In this document: positions 52,200-60,314 of the stretch, in pieces | How positions within the stretch are numbered: the stretch's first letter is position 1 | How the letters are laid out: the number at the start of each line of letters is the position of its first letter | Source: Rhodobacteraceae bacterium UBA1943 | Lineage (GTDB): Bacteria > Pseudomonadota > Alphaproteobacteria > Rhodobacterales > Rhodobacteraceae | Length of the DNA: 64,000 nucleotides | Assembly: GCA_002336845.1 (NCBI GenBank) | Contig: DDEX01000053.1 | Coordinates: 1-64,000, forward strand | Direction of reading: 5' to 3' | The notes under the pieces: model-generated | What the model was told of the DNA's origin: nothing | The model's input: only the letters and a program-made list of their open reading frames with translations | Databases searched by the model: none | Position numbers and translations under genes: made by a program

Positions 52200-53145
52200 C
52201 CTGAACCTTTCTTCTGACCGTTTCTCTCCACAACGTATAAAGCCCGGCGCCGCAGATCAGCGCAATCCCCGCCCATGCCGTGCGGTCGGGCCATGTGCCG
52301 AAGAACAACAGGCCCCACAGGATCGCCATCGGCATTCCGATGTATTCAAAGGGCGCGATCAGCGCCGCTTCGGTCGTCCGGTAGGCCTGGCTCATCATCA
52401 GCCCTCCGATGCCCACCGCCAGGCCGGTAGCCACAAAAGCCCATAGATGCGGCACCTGCGGCACCATCCAGGGGCGGAACAGGAACTCCCATGTGGTTCC
52501 CGGCGCCTGAGCCAGATGACCATCCCCGAACATCAGGCCCATCGAGGCACTGACCACGATAAACCCGCACTGCACATAGAAATTCAGCGTCATCGCACTT
52601 TCGGTATCGCGCAGGCGCCGCGTCATCATATGGCTGCCGGCATAACACAGCGCCGAAATCAGCACGAGGATCGCCGCTGGCTGGATTACACCCGCCCCCG
52701 GCCGCGTCATGATGATCACCCCCACCATGCCCACAGCCACCGCTGCCCAACGGCGCGGACCGACATGTTCGTGCAGGATCACGGCCGACATCAGCGTTAC
52801 GAACAACGGGGCGACAAAGGCCGTTGCCACCGCGTCGGCCAGGGGCATCAAAGACAGACCGACGAAATAGGTGACGTTCGAGATCATCACGATCGACACG
52901 CGGAACAGTTGCGCGCCCTTGCGCCGGGTGCGCAACTGGGCAAAGCCGGTGCCGGACACCTTGATCACCGTCAGCACCAGCGCCATGCCAATCAGCGCCC
53001 GCAACAGGATCACCTGATGCAGCGCATAGGTGGCCGACAGGGCCTTGATCGAAAGATCGTTGAGCGACAGCACGATTGCGCCGCCCAGCGCCAGCAATAT
53101 GCCGGTGCGGGGGCTTTTGGCCGGGGTCGAGACTGCGGGCGTCAT
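52171..53145 (-). CDS. EamA/DMT-family transporter
   Basis: 324-aa inner-membrane carrier with about ten membrane segments in two repeated EamA halves (LSLNDLSIKAL... and SALCYAGSHMMTRRL...). A longer in-frame reading to 53304 has no homology; ATG 53145 precedes the first helix. It is the first gene of the N-methyl-compound cluster and may import or export its substrate. Direction of transport is unknown. Confidence 0.86.
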   Translation of the reverse strand: MTPAVSTPAKSPRTGILLALGGAIVLSLNDLSIKALSATYALHQVILLRALIGMALVLTVIKVSGTGFAQLRTRRKGAQLFRVSIVMISNVTYFVGLSLMPLADAVATAFVAPLFVTLMSAVILHEHVGPRRWAAVAVGMVGVIIMTRPGAGVIQPAAILVLISALCYAGSHMMTRRLRDTESAMTLNFYVQCGFIVVSASMGLMFGDGHLAQAPGTTWEFLFRPWMVPQVPHLWAFVATGLAVGIGGLMMSQAYRTTEAALIAPFEYIGMPMAILWGLLFFGTWPDRTAWAGIALICGAGLYTLWRETVRRKVQDVAAPSGDI

Positions 53146-53215
53146 GCCGCCAAGGAACTCTGTCGCGCAGCGCCGGTCTGTTCCCGTTGCGACATCGGCT
53201 GACGGGAACGCCCGT

Positions 53216-53671
53216 TCAGGGTGCCGGGCGCACCGCCCTGATTTCGCGGTCCAGCACGTCCAGAAACCGCGAACGGTCCGATTTGGAAAACGCGCGCCCA
53301 CCACCCTGACGAAACGGATCGGCGCTGCGCAGATCGGTCATCAGATTGCGCAGCGACAGCGCCTCTGCGATGTTGCGCTCATGCAGCACGGCACCGTCTG
53401 GCTTTATCACCCGCGCCCCTGCCGAAATGCACCGTCCGGCCAGTGGGATGTCCGATGTGATCACCAGATCCCCCTGGCCTGCCCGTTCCGCAATCCAGTC
53501 GTCGGCCACATCCAGCCCGTCCGGAACATAGACTGTCTGGACCAGCGGATGATCTACCGGGCGGATACCGCCGTTCGACACCAGCACCATGGCCCAGCCG
53601 TGACGCAGCGCAACCTGCTGCGCCTCGGCCTTTACTGGGCAGGCGTCGGCATCGACGTAAAGCACCCTCAC
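53216..53671 (-). CDS. UPF0178 (YaiI/YqxD, DUF188) family protein
   Basis: 151-aa conserved protein with the family start VDADACPVK (about 6-14), LVSNGGI, DDWIAERAGQGDLVITSDIPLA and RNLMTDLRS. The Asp-rich layout resembles PIN-like nucleases, but function is not established. Stand-alone, four bases after the CAP-domain gene stop region on the same strand. Confidence 0.85.
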   Translation of the reverse strand: MRVLYVDADACPVKAEAQQVALRHGWAMVLVSNGGIRPVDHPLVQTVYVPDGLDVADDWIAERAGQGDLVITSDIPLAGRCISAGARVIKPDGAVLHERNIAEALSLRNLMTDLRSADPFRQGGGRAFSKSDRSRFLDVLDREIRAVRPAP

Positions 53672-53675
53672 GGCA

Positions 53676-54161
53676 TCAGTTCTTTCCGAAGACCTGCACC
53701 CAGTAATACTTCATCGGATAGCGTTGCCCAGGCAGGATGTTTCCGCTTGAATCATAAACCAGGGCAATACCCGTTTCATTGTATTTGCAGGTCAGGATGT
53801 TCTTGCGGTGGCCGCTGCTGCTCATCCATTGCTCGACCACCTTCTGCGGGGTTGACCAGCCCGCAGCGATGTTTTCGGCCATGGCCTTGCCGCTGCCATA
53901 GCCGGCCGATCTTGTGCGGCTGCGCAGGGTCGAGCCATCCGGCCCGACATGGCCGAAGAAATTCTTGCGCACCATGGCGTTTGCGTGACCTTCCGCCGCG
54001 CGCGTCAGCTTGTTGCTGATCGAAAGCGGGCCACAGCCGCGCTTGGCCCGCTCCATGTTGATCAGATCAAATACTTCGCTTTCCTGCGTTGTCATGGCCG
54101 CAGCCGGCAGGCTTGCGACCATCAAGGCGGCGCTCAGGATGGCAGTCCCAATTCGCTTCAT
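53676..54161 (-). CDS. Secreted CAP-domain (SCP/PR-1) protein
   Basis: 161 aa with a Sec signal peptide (MKRIGTAILSAALMVASLPAAA, cleavage about residue 22) and a CAP domain: EVFDLINMERAKRGCGPLSI, AAEGHANAMVRKNFFGHVGPDG, and NIAAGWSTPQKVVEQWMSSSGHRKNIL, which contains the conserved His/Glu cavity residues. Predicted periplasmic or extracellular; function of bacterial CAP proteins is mostly unknown. ATG 54161 is used because the signal peptide begins there; the reading to 54200 adds a charged leader. Confidence 0.85.
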   Translation of the reverse strand: MKRIGTAILSAALMVASLPAAAMTTQESEVFDLINMERAKRGCGPLSISNKLTRAAEGHANAMVRKNFFGHVGPDGSTLRSRTRSAGYGSGKAMAENIAAGWSTPQKVVEQWMSSSGHRKNILTCKYNETGIALVYDSSGNILPGQRYPMKYYWVQVFGKN

Positions 54162-54239
54162 CGTCTTTCCCCTATGCTGGTCCCTTTCGGGCCATGACAC
54201 GCAGGGAAGACGATGATTCTGGCAGCGTAATGGCAGCTT

Positions 54240-55070
54240 TTAGGCGTGAAGCGCCGCAGCGTGAAACGCCACATGCTCCTCCATGAAGGTCGAGACGAAG
54301 AAATAGCTGTGGTCATAGCCCTTCTGCATCCGGAAACTGCCTCCCTGCCGCCGCTCGGCCATGGCCATGGCCAGTGCCTCGGGCTTAAGCAGATCAAGGA
54401 ACTGGTCTTGTGTGCCCTGATCAATCAGGATCGGACCGTCAAAACCGCGCTTTCTCATCAGCAGGGTTGCGTCATAGGGCGCCCAAGTCGCTTCCTCTTT
54501 GCCCAGATAGGCGGCAAACTGCTTGCGGCCCCAATCACTTGCGGTGGGGTTGCAGATCGGGGCAAAGGCCGAAACGCTGCGGAACCGGCCCGGAAAGCTC
54601 ATGGCGATGGTCAACGCACCGTGGCCGCCCATCGAATGGCCGGTGATGGCTTGCGCCTCTTCGGCGATGGGGAAGGCGCTGAACAGGGCGTTCGGCAATT
54701 CGTCGGTGATGTAATCCCACATCTGGAAATGCGGTGCCCAAGGCTTTTCGGTTGCATTGACGTAAAAGCCCGCGCCTTGGCCCAGATCATAGGCGGCATC
54801 ATTGGCCACGCCGTCGCCGCGCGGGCTGGTGTCGGGGAAAACCAGCGCGATGCCCGCCTCTGCCGCCCAGCGTTGGGCGCCCGCCTTGACCATGGCATTC
54901 TCATGCGTGCAGGTCAGGCCCGACAGATACCACAGCACCGGCACGGCCCCGGTTTCGGCCTGTTCCGGCAGGAAAAGGCCAAGGGTCATGTCGCAACCCG
55001 TAACTTGCGAAGCATGGCTATAAACGCCCTGCACGCCCCCGAAGCAGCGGTTTTCCGAAATCGTCTTCAT
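54240..55070 (-). CDS. fghA: S-formylglutathione hydrolase
   Basis: 276-aa esterase D-type alpha/beta hydrolase releasing formate from S-formylglutathione in formaldehyde detoxification. Nucleophile Ser146 (GHSMGGHG), Asp222 (GTQDQFL) and His254 (GYDHSYFF) complete the triad; SGLTCTHEN near 50-58 is the family signature. Formaldehyde could come from the demethylase-like cluster 5 kb away, but no formaldehyde dehydrogenase gene adjoins. ATG 55070 overlaps the AEC transporter stop (ATGA). Confidence 0.92.
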   Translation of the reverse strand: MKTISENRCFGGVQGVYSHASQVTGCDMTLGLFLPEQAETGAVPVLWYLSGLTCTHENAMVKAGAQRWAAEAGIALVFPDTSPRGDGVANDAAYDLGQGAGFYVNATEKPWAPHFQMWDYITDELPNALFSAFPIAEEAQAITGHSMGGHGALTIAMSFPGRFRSVSAFAPICNPTASDWGRKQFAAYLGKEEATWAPYDATLLMRKRGFDGPILIDQGTQDQFLDLLKPEALAMAMAERRQGGSFRMQKGYDHSYFFVSTFMEEHVAFHAAALHA

Positions 55071-55993
55071 ATTTTCTCCACAAGGGCAATCACCGTCGAT
55101 ACCGTCAGGATGGACGCGGCGGTCGAGATCAGGATAGCGGTCGAAACCCGCTGCGGGGCCACTCCGTAGTGCTGTGCCAAAATGAAGACGTTGCCCGCCA
55201 CTGGCAAGGAGGCCGCCGCAACCATCACGCCAAGTGCGAAGGGTTCCACGCCCAGCAACACGCCAGCCACCAGCGCCAGTGCCGGATGCAATAGCAGCTT
55301 CACCGCAGAAATCCACGCCGCCGCCGCGGGCCGATCAGCCCGCCGCCCGGCCAACGACGCGCCTATGGCAAACAGCGCGCAGGGCGTCGCCGCCGCCCCT
55401 AAAAGCGTGAGGAATTCGTCCACTGGGTCAGGCAAGGGCAGGCCAAGGCCCGACCACAGGAAGCCCAGCACGATCGACACGATCATCGGGTTGGCCAACA
55501 GGCCGCGCAGCAGCGACCCAACGCTTGCCAGCCGCAACCGCCCCTCGCGGCTGGCGGTCACGACCAGCGTGATCAGGCTGGAAAACACCACCATGTCCAG
55601 CGTCAGCACCATCATCACCGGGCCAGCGGCGGCGGGACCGATCAGCTTGACCAGCATCGGCACACCCAGAAAGCCGGTATTGCCCGAAACAGCGGCATGA
55701 GCCTCCATCGCCGCCTCGGCCGACGGCAAGGCCCGCATCCGGCCAACCACGAATACCAGCCCCCACAGGCAGAACGACGCCGCCAGATAGGCCAGCACCA
55801 GCCGCAGATCGAAAATACGATCCAGCGACATGCGTGCGGCAAAACCGAACAGCATCGCCGACAGCGGGAAATAGAACACGAATTTCGTCAGCGACCCGGT
55901 CGCCTCGGGCGACAGAAAACGCGCCCGACCGGCTGCAAAGCCCAGCCCGATGATGGCAAAGAATGGCAGTGTCTTGAACAGGATCGCAAGCAT
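55067..55993 (-). CDS. AEC (auxin efflux carrier) family transporter
   Basis: 308-aa inner-membrane carrier, about ten membrane segments, with the AEC-type N half (FAIIGLGFAAGRARFLSPEATGSLTKFVFYFPLSAMLF) and SGNTGFLGVPM, and the C half ending in VAAASLPVAGNVFILAQHYGV. Overlaps the fghA start by ATGA, so the two form one transcript. Substrate unknown; family members export organic anions such as malonate. Confidence 0.87.
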   Translation of the reverse strand: MLAILFKTLPFFAIIGLGFAAGRARFLSPEATGSLTKFVFYFPLSAMLFGFAARMSLDRIFDLRLVLAYLAASFCLWGLVFVVGRMRALPSAEAAMEAHAAVSGNTGFLGVPMLVKLIGPAAAGPVMMVLTLDMVVFSSLITLVVTASREGRLRLASVGSLLRGLLANPMIVSIVLGFLWSGLGLPLPDPVDEFLTLLGAAATPCALFAIGASLAGRRADRPAAAAWISAVKLLLHPALALVAGVLLGVEPFALGVMVAAASLPVAGNVFILAQHYGVAPQRVSTAILISTAASILTVSTVIALVEKI

Positions 55994-56051
55994 GGCTCTT
56001 GGTTGTCATGCCAGGCGTTCCGGGGCAAGGGCCTGTCCGTTGAAGCCCGCC

Positions 56052-57029
56052 TCAGCCACCGCCGATCAACACGCCGGTGGCGAAAACAAGGGCACCCCCG
56101 ATCACCACCTGCAATACGGCCCGCAGGAAAGGCGTTTCCATATAGCGGTTCTGAATCCAGGCGATTGCCCACAATTCGATGAACACCACAACCACGGCAA
56201 TTGCCGTCGCGGTCCAGAAATCAGAGATCAGATAGGGCAACGCATGGCCAAGCCCCCCCATTGCCGTCATCAGGCCAGAAGCAAGACCGCGCTTGATGGG
56301 CGAGCCGCGCCCCGACAGAACGCCGTCGTCATGCGCCGCTTCGGTGAAACCCATGGATATGCCCGCGCCAAGTGCTGCCGCCAGACCGACGATAAAGGTC
56401 GTATGACTGCTCTGGGTGGCGAAGGCGGTGGCAAAGATCGGCGCCAATGTCGAGACCGAGCCATCCATGAGCCCGGCCAGCCCCGGCTGAACCCAGGTCA
56501 GGATGAACTGCCGCCGCGCGGTCAGATCTTCGTCGCTGCGCACTCCTTCGGGCAGGTTCCTGTCTTCCAGCTCTTCGGCCCTGGCTTCATGCGTCGCCTC
56601 GGCGGCGGCCAGATCGCCCAAGAGCTTGCGTGTCGCGGCATCGCCGGTACGGGCGGCAGCACGCAAATAGAAATCTTGGGCGCCCTTCTCCATCGCAGCC
56701 GCCTCGGCCCTGATGGTTTCAAGGCTCAGGTTCGCGGCCAGCCACACCGGGCGGCGGGCATAGAATCCTGCAACATGCTCGCGCCGGATCAGCGGAATCA
56801 CCGGGCCAAAGCGATCCTGATGCAGGTCGATCAGGCGGCGGCGGTGATTGTCTTCCTCTGCCGCCATGCCATCGAACACGGCGGCGGAACCGGGAAAATC
56901 GGCCCGCAGCCGCTCGGCATAGCTGCGATAGATGCGTGCATCGTCTTCTTCGGAAGAGATGGCCAGCGCCAGCACCTCTTGCTCTGTCAGATCGGAAAAG
57001 CGGCGACGCGTGGAAATGCCGGGGATCAT
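56052..57029 (-). CDS. mbfA: Membrane-bound ferritin/rubrerythrin-VIT1 iron exporter (MbfA)
   Basis: 325 aa: an N-terminal rubrerythrin-like di-iron domain (Glu-rich: AISSEEDDARIYRSYAERL, GMAAEEDNHRR, MEKGAQDFYLRAAAR, EATHEARAEELE; residues ~20-165) joined to a C-terminal VIT1/CCC1 membrane domain with five helices (from ~180). In Agrobacterium and Bradyrhizobium MbfA exports iron and protects from peroxide and acid stress. ATG 57029 has GGAGT before it; a longer reading to 57092 crosses the putative Irr box. Divergent from the small secreted peptide/TetR unit. Confidence 0.9.
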   Translation of the reverse strand: MIPGISTRRRFSDLTEQEVLALAISSEEDDARIYRSYAERLRADFPGSAAVFDGMAAEEDNHRRRLIDLHQDRFGPVIPLIRREHVAGFYARRPVWLAANLSLETIRAEAAAMEKGAQDFYLRAAARTGDAATRKLLGDLAAAEATHEARAEELEDRNLPEGVRSDEDLTARRQFILTWVQPGLAGLMDGSVSTLAPIFATAFATQSSHTTFIVGLAAALGAGISMGFTEAAHDDGVLSGRGSPIKRGLASGLMTAMGGLGHALPYLISDFWTATAIAVVVVFIELWAIAWIQNRYMETPFLRAVLQVVIGGALVFATGVLIGGG

Positions 57030-57040
57030 TTCGGACTCCT

Positions 57041-57057
57041 TCTGGAATGATTCTAAT
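57041..57057 (-). promoter_or_regulatory. Irr-box-like element upstream of mbfA
   Basis: On the minus strand, 12 bases before the mbfA start, ATTAGAATCATTCCAGA is an imperfect palindrome close to the alphaproteobacterial Irr box (TTTAGAA..TTCTAAA type). mbfA is an Irr target in relatives, supporting iron-dependent repression. The match is by eye. Confidence 0.5.
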
Positions 57058-57090
57058 CTAGCAGATTGCCGCGGCGCGGCAAGGTGCGGC

Positions 57091-57166
57091 ATTTTGAACT
57101 TTGTAGTTCAAAATTCCTTGCCAAAATGAACCGAATAGTTCATATAAAATTAAACCATTCGGTTCA
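57091..57166. promoter_or_regulatory. Three repeated operators of form TGAAC-N6-GTTCA
   Basis: Three copies of one pattern lie between mbfA and the small ORF. Copy 1: ATTTTGAAC-tttgta-GTTCAAAAT (57091-57114, perfect 9-base arms). Copy 2: ATGAAC-cgaata-GTTCAT (57126-57143). Copy 3: TAAAC-cattcg-GTTCA (57151-57166). Centres are 32 and 24 bases apart. The TetR protein encoded at 57415 is the likely ligand. A possible promoter (TTGCCA 57118-57123 with an AT-rich -10 near 57141-57148) brackets copy 2. Confidence 0.7.
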
Positions 57167-57181
57167 AAATAGGAGATCGTC

Positions 57182-57355
57182 ATGAACCGCCTACGCACCC
57201 ATGCCCTTGCCATTGCCGTGGTGCTGCTGCCGGGCATAGCCGGTGCTTTTACCTTTGACCTGCCGCGCCTTGATTTTCCCGATAACGGCACTTCTGTAAC
57301 CAAAGGGTGTACGCGCCCTGCCACGCTGGGTACGGCTTGCCCGACCGGCCACTGA
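57182..57355 (+). CDS. Small secreted peptide (57 aa), unknown function
   Basis: ATG at 57182 after AGGAG; 57 codons to TGA at 57355. Positive N terminus (MNRLRTH), hydrophobic core (ALAIAVVLLPGIAG) and a probable cleavage near GAF give a mature peptide of about 35 residues with two cysteines (KGCTRPATLGTAC), which could form a disulfide. It sits directly downstream of the three operators and 59 bases before the TetR gene, so it is probably the regulated first gene. No known family recognised. Confidence 0.65.
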   Translation: MNRLRTHALAIAVVLLPGIAGAFTFDLPRLDFPDNGTSVTKGCTRPATLGTACPTGH

Positions 57356-57414
57356 CCAGTGCTTGCCCCCTGACGGATGCGCGGGCTACATTGCCCGTGA
57401 CATCCGGGGACAAG

Positions 57415-58041
57415 ATGACGGCAAAACCGCAGGTGATCGTAAAGGGGCGCAAGTTCGACCAGGTGCTGCAAGGCGCCAGGACCGTATTCCTGCGTGATGG
57501 CTTTGAACGCGCCTCGGTCGATGACATCGCGAAAGAGGCGGGCGTTTCAAAGGCGACGCTTTACGCCTATTTCCCCGACAAGCGCCTGTTGTTTCTGGAA
57601 ATCGCCAAGGCAGAATGCCGCCGTCAGGCCGAAGAGGCCGAGGCCCAGATTGATGAGGCGATCCCCGTGGCACAGGTGCTGCGCTTGGCTGCCGAAAGGT
57701 TGACAGCCTTCATGGTCAGCGATTTTGGCCAGCGGATTTTCCGCATTGCCGTGGCCGAGGCCTCTACCTTTCCGACGTTGGCGCATGAGTTCTATCATTA
57801 TGGGCCAAAGGTGGTGCATGACCGCATCGCGCATTTCCTGCGCTGCGCGGTTGATAGGGGAGAGTTGACGATCGACGACATCGACCTTGCGGCCGAACAG
57901 TTCACCCAGCTTTGCAAGGCTGGCATTCATGACCGGCTGGTGTTTGGCGTCGGCGACGATTCCTGTTGTGCGCCCGCCGCCCTTGCCCGTGTGATCGACG
58001 GCGCGGTTCAGATGTTCATGGCGCGCTACGGGCGCAGGTAA
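57415..58041 (+). CDS. TetR/AcrR-family transcriptional regulator
   Basis: 208 aa with an N-terminal TetR HTH (ASVDDIAKEAGVSKATLYAYFPDKRLLF, about 31-58) and a C-terminal ligand domain with EFYHYGP and a cysteine pair (DSCCAPAA, about 182-189). Downstream of three TGAAC-N6-GTTCA sites and likely autoregulated through them. Its 3' end overlaps the convergent glycosyltransferase by 16 bases. The adjacent Cys pair could be a redox or metal sensor; that is speculative. Confidence 0.88.
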   Translation: MTAKPQVIVKGRKFDQVLQGARTVFLRDGFERASVDDIAKEAGVSKATLYAYFPDKRLLFLEIAKAECRRQAEEAEAQIDEAIPVAQVLRLAAERLTAFMVSDFGQRIFRIAVAEASTFPTLAHEFYHYGPKVVHDRIAHFLRCAVDRGELTIDDIDLAAEQFTQLCKAGIHDRLVFGVGDDSCCAPAALARVIDGAVQMFMARYGRR

Positions 58042-59621
58042 AAACCCAGGTTGACCCTGCGGCCATTGCCCAGGTTCATGCCGCTGAAGCTGCCCACCTG
58101 CGAAAGACCTGCCGCCAGATCGCTGCCCGCCCGTGCCTCAATTGCCAGAAATACGCATCCCGGTTTGGCCAGCTCTTCACCCAGAGTCCCGGGGCTGGCA
58201 AAACGCAGTTTGCCCTGGGTCAGAAACAGGGACGAAGGCTCTTCATATCCCACAGAAACTGCACGACATTCGGGATGGGCCGCTGCCGCATCGGCAAGGG
58301 CAACGGCGGGCCATAGGGCCGGTATCCGTGCCAATGTCGGGAACAAGGCGACTGACAGCGCCAGCCCCGCGCCTGCCAGCGCCCCCGCCTGCAATGGCAT
58401 CGCCCCCCGCCACAGGGCAATCGCAAGCATCGGTGCCGCAAGTGCCAGACCCAAAGCGCCCGCCCAGTAGCTGGCCCCCAAATGTGCGCCGATCTGACCT
58501 GAACCGATCCACAGCGCGCCCTGCGCCGCCGCGGGAACGGCCAGCGCCACGATGACCCCGAGGCCGCGCCATGCCCGCCCCGGTATCGCCGATGACAACC
58601 CCCAGGCCGCCAGAATCGCCAGCGCCGGATAGGCGGGCAGCACATAGTGGATCAGCTTGGTCGCGGTCAGTTCGAACACCAGCCAGACCGGCACGACCCA
58701 GACCAAGGCAAAGACCATCAGCGGCTGCCTCCGGTTTCGCCACAGCGCAGGCAACGCCGCAAGCAGCAACGCCGATCCCGGCCAGAACGTCACCCAGACC
58801 AGCGCCAGATAGGTGCCGGGGGGGGCACCGTGGCTTTCCTGCCCCTGCCCGACCTTGGCCAGCATGTCCTGCCCGACCGAGGCCGTCCAGAACGCCCCGC
58901 CGCTTTTCAGGGTGATTGCAATCAGCCATGGGGCAACCATGGCAAAGACCAGCAGCAGCCCCCACAGCGGCCGCAGTGCCCGCAAAATCATGGTATCGCG
59001 GCGATGGATGCACAGCCCGGCCAGCGTGAAAAGTGCCACCAGGGGCGGGATCGGCCCCTTGATCAGAATCCCGGCCCCCACAGCACCCCAAAATCCCAAT
59101 GCCGCCCATGCCGACAGTTCGGGCCGCTGTTCACGCCCCAGCGGGAGAAAAGCCCGCGCCAGCACCGCCTGAGCCGCCAGAATTGCCGCAAGCTGCATGG
59201 CGTCGGTCTTGGCCAGCCGCGCCTCGCCCCCCAGCAGAAAGCAAGAGGCCAGCATCACACCCGCCAGCAGCGCGGCCCCGTCTCCCATTACCCGCCGGGC
59301 GATTCCCACCGTCAGCCCGACCGAAGCCATCGCTCCGAACAGCGACACCAGCCGGTAAGACCAGATATGGTCGGCCTGCCCGGTCAGCCCGGCCACAGCC
59401 GCCTGCAACCAGTAAATCCCGACAGGCTTCTTATAGCGTGGTTCATCCCCCAGCCGGATATCTACCAGATCGCCCGAAGCCAGCATCTGCGCCGAAGACT
59501 GGGCAAAGCGCGCTTCGTCCCGGTCAACCGGCGGCAGGCTGAAAAAACCCGGCAAGGCCAGCACCAGCATCACCAGCATCGCCGCCACCGACACACGCCA
59601 TTTCGCCCAAACCGCTGCCAT
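58026..59621 (-). CDS. ArnT-like family 39 glycosyltransferase
   Basis: 531-aa polytopic membrane glycosyltransferase using a polyprenyl-phosphate sugar. The first loop has the family catalytic DRDEARFAQSSAQML (about 29-43) and RYKKPVGIYWLQ (about 56-67). About 11-12 membrane segments follow and a soluble C-terminal domain ends the protein. Substrate would be lipid A or another envelope glycan. ATG 59621 follows GGAG; the longer reading has no homology. Divergent from a PAP2 phosphatase gene. Confidence 0.87.
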   Translation of the reverse strand: MAAVWAKWRVSVAAMLVMLVLALPGFFSLPPVDRDEARFAQSSAQMLASGDLVDIRLGDEPRYKKPVGIYWLQAAVAGLTGQADHIWSYRLVSLFGAMASVGLTVGIARRVMGDGAALLAGVMLASCFLLGGEARLAKTDAMQLAAILAAQAVLARAFLPLGREQRPELSAWAALGFWGAVGAGILIKGPIPPLVALFTLAGLCIHRRDTMILRALRPLWGLLLVFAMVAPWLIAITLKSGGAFWTASVGQDMLAKVGQGQESHGAPPGTYLALVWVTFWPGSALLLAALPALWRNRRQPLMVFALVWVVPVWLVFELTATKLIHYVLPAYPALAILAAWGLSSAIPGRAWRGLGVIVALAVPAAAQGALWIGSGQIGAHLGASYWAGALGLALAAPMLAIALWRGAMPLQAGALAGAGLALSVALFPTLARIPALWPAVALADAAAAHPECRAVSVGYEEPSSLFLTQGKLRFASPGTLGEELAKPGCVFLAIEARAGSDLAAGLSQVGSFSGMNLGNGRRVNLGFYLRP

Positions 59622-59712
59622 CGCGATCTCCTGCCGTTTATCGCGATGTAGCGCCAAACCGCGGCAAACGGAACCGCTGGACATCGGCGCGCCACGAAAC
59701 CATGGTCCGCCC

Positions 59713-60261
59713 ATGCCAAACGCCGTCCTGCGCCTGCTGAAATATCTGTTCCTCGGCTCGCTTCGGGGGCTGCTGATCAGTGGTGTCCTGATCGCTATCG
59801 TTCTTCTGACGGCGGGCAGGGCAGAGAAAACCGGTGACAGGCTGCAAGTCGCCCTGCCCCTGCTGGCGCTGGGATGCGCCGCAGCGAATGGCGAAGGGGT
59901 CGAATACGGCCTGCGCTATCTGGCGATGTTCGGGCTGGCCCATGGCACCAAGGCGGCACTGGGTGACGCGCCGATCAACCGGCGCCCCCATGGCGGCACC
60001 GAAGGGATGCCGTCGGCCCATACCTCGACCGCAGCACTGGGTGCCTCTCGTCTGGTCAGCGACTGTCTGGCGGGTAACGCCCTCGTGCAATCGGTTACGA
60101 TTCTGGGCGCAGGGCTGGTGGGCGGGTCGCGAATCGCGGTGGGCGCACATGATCTGTGGCAGGTGCTGGCCGGGGCGGTTCTGGGGCTGGGCTGCGACCG
60201 TCTGGCACGGCGCGGCAGCCGGTTGCGGCGCTGGATCGGCAAGTTTCTGGGCCGGGCTTAA
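59713..60261 (+). CDS. PAP2-family membrane phosphatase
   Basis: 182 aa, several membrane segments. The three-part PAP2 phosphatase signature is visible as INRRPHGG, GMPSAHTS (about 101-108) and SRIAVGAHDLWQVLAG (about 139-154), carrying the catalytic His residues. It likely removes phosphate from a lipid or polyprenyl carrier, complementing the adjacent ArnT-like transferase. Followed after 53 bases by a sugar epimerase. Confidence 0.87.
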   Translation: MPNAVLRLLKYLFLGSLRGLLISGVLIAIVLLTAGRAEKTGDRLQVALPLLALGCAAANGEGVEYGLRYLAMFGLAHGTKAALGDAPINRRPHGGTEGMPSAHTSTAALGASRLVSDCLAGNALVQSVTILGAGLVGGSRIAVGAHDLWQVLAGAVLGLGCDRLARRGSRLRRWIGKFLGRA

Positions 60262-60314
60262 CCTTATCCTCAACCTTCCTCGCAATCCTTTGCCCGATCA
60301 AAGGACGAGGGACC

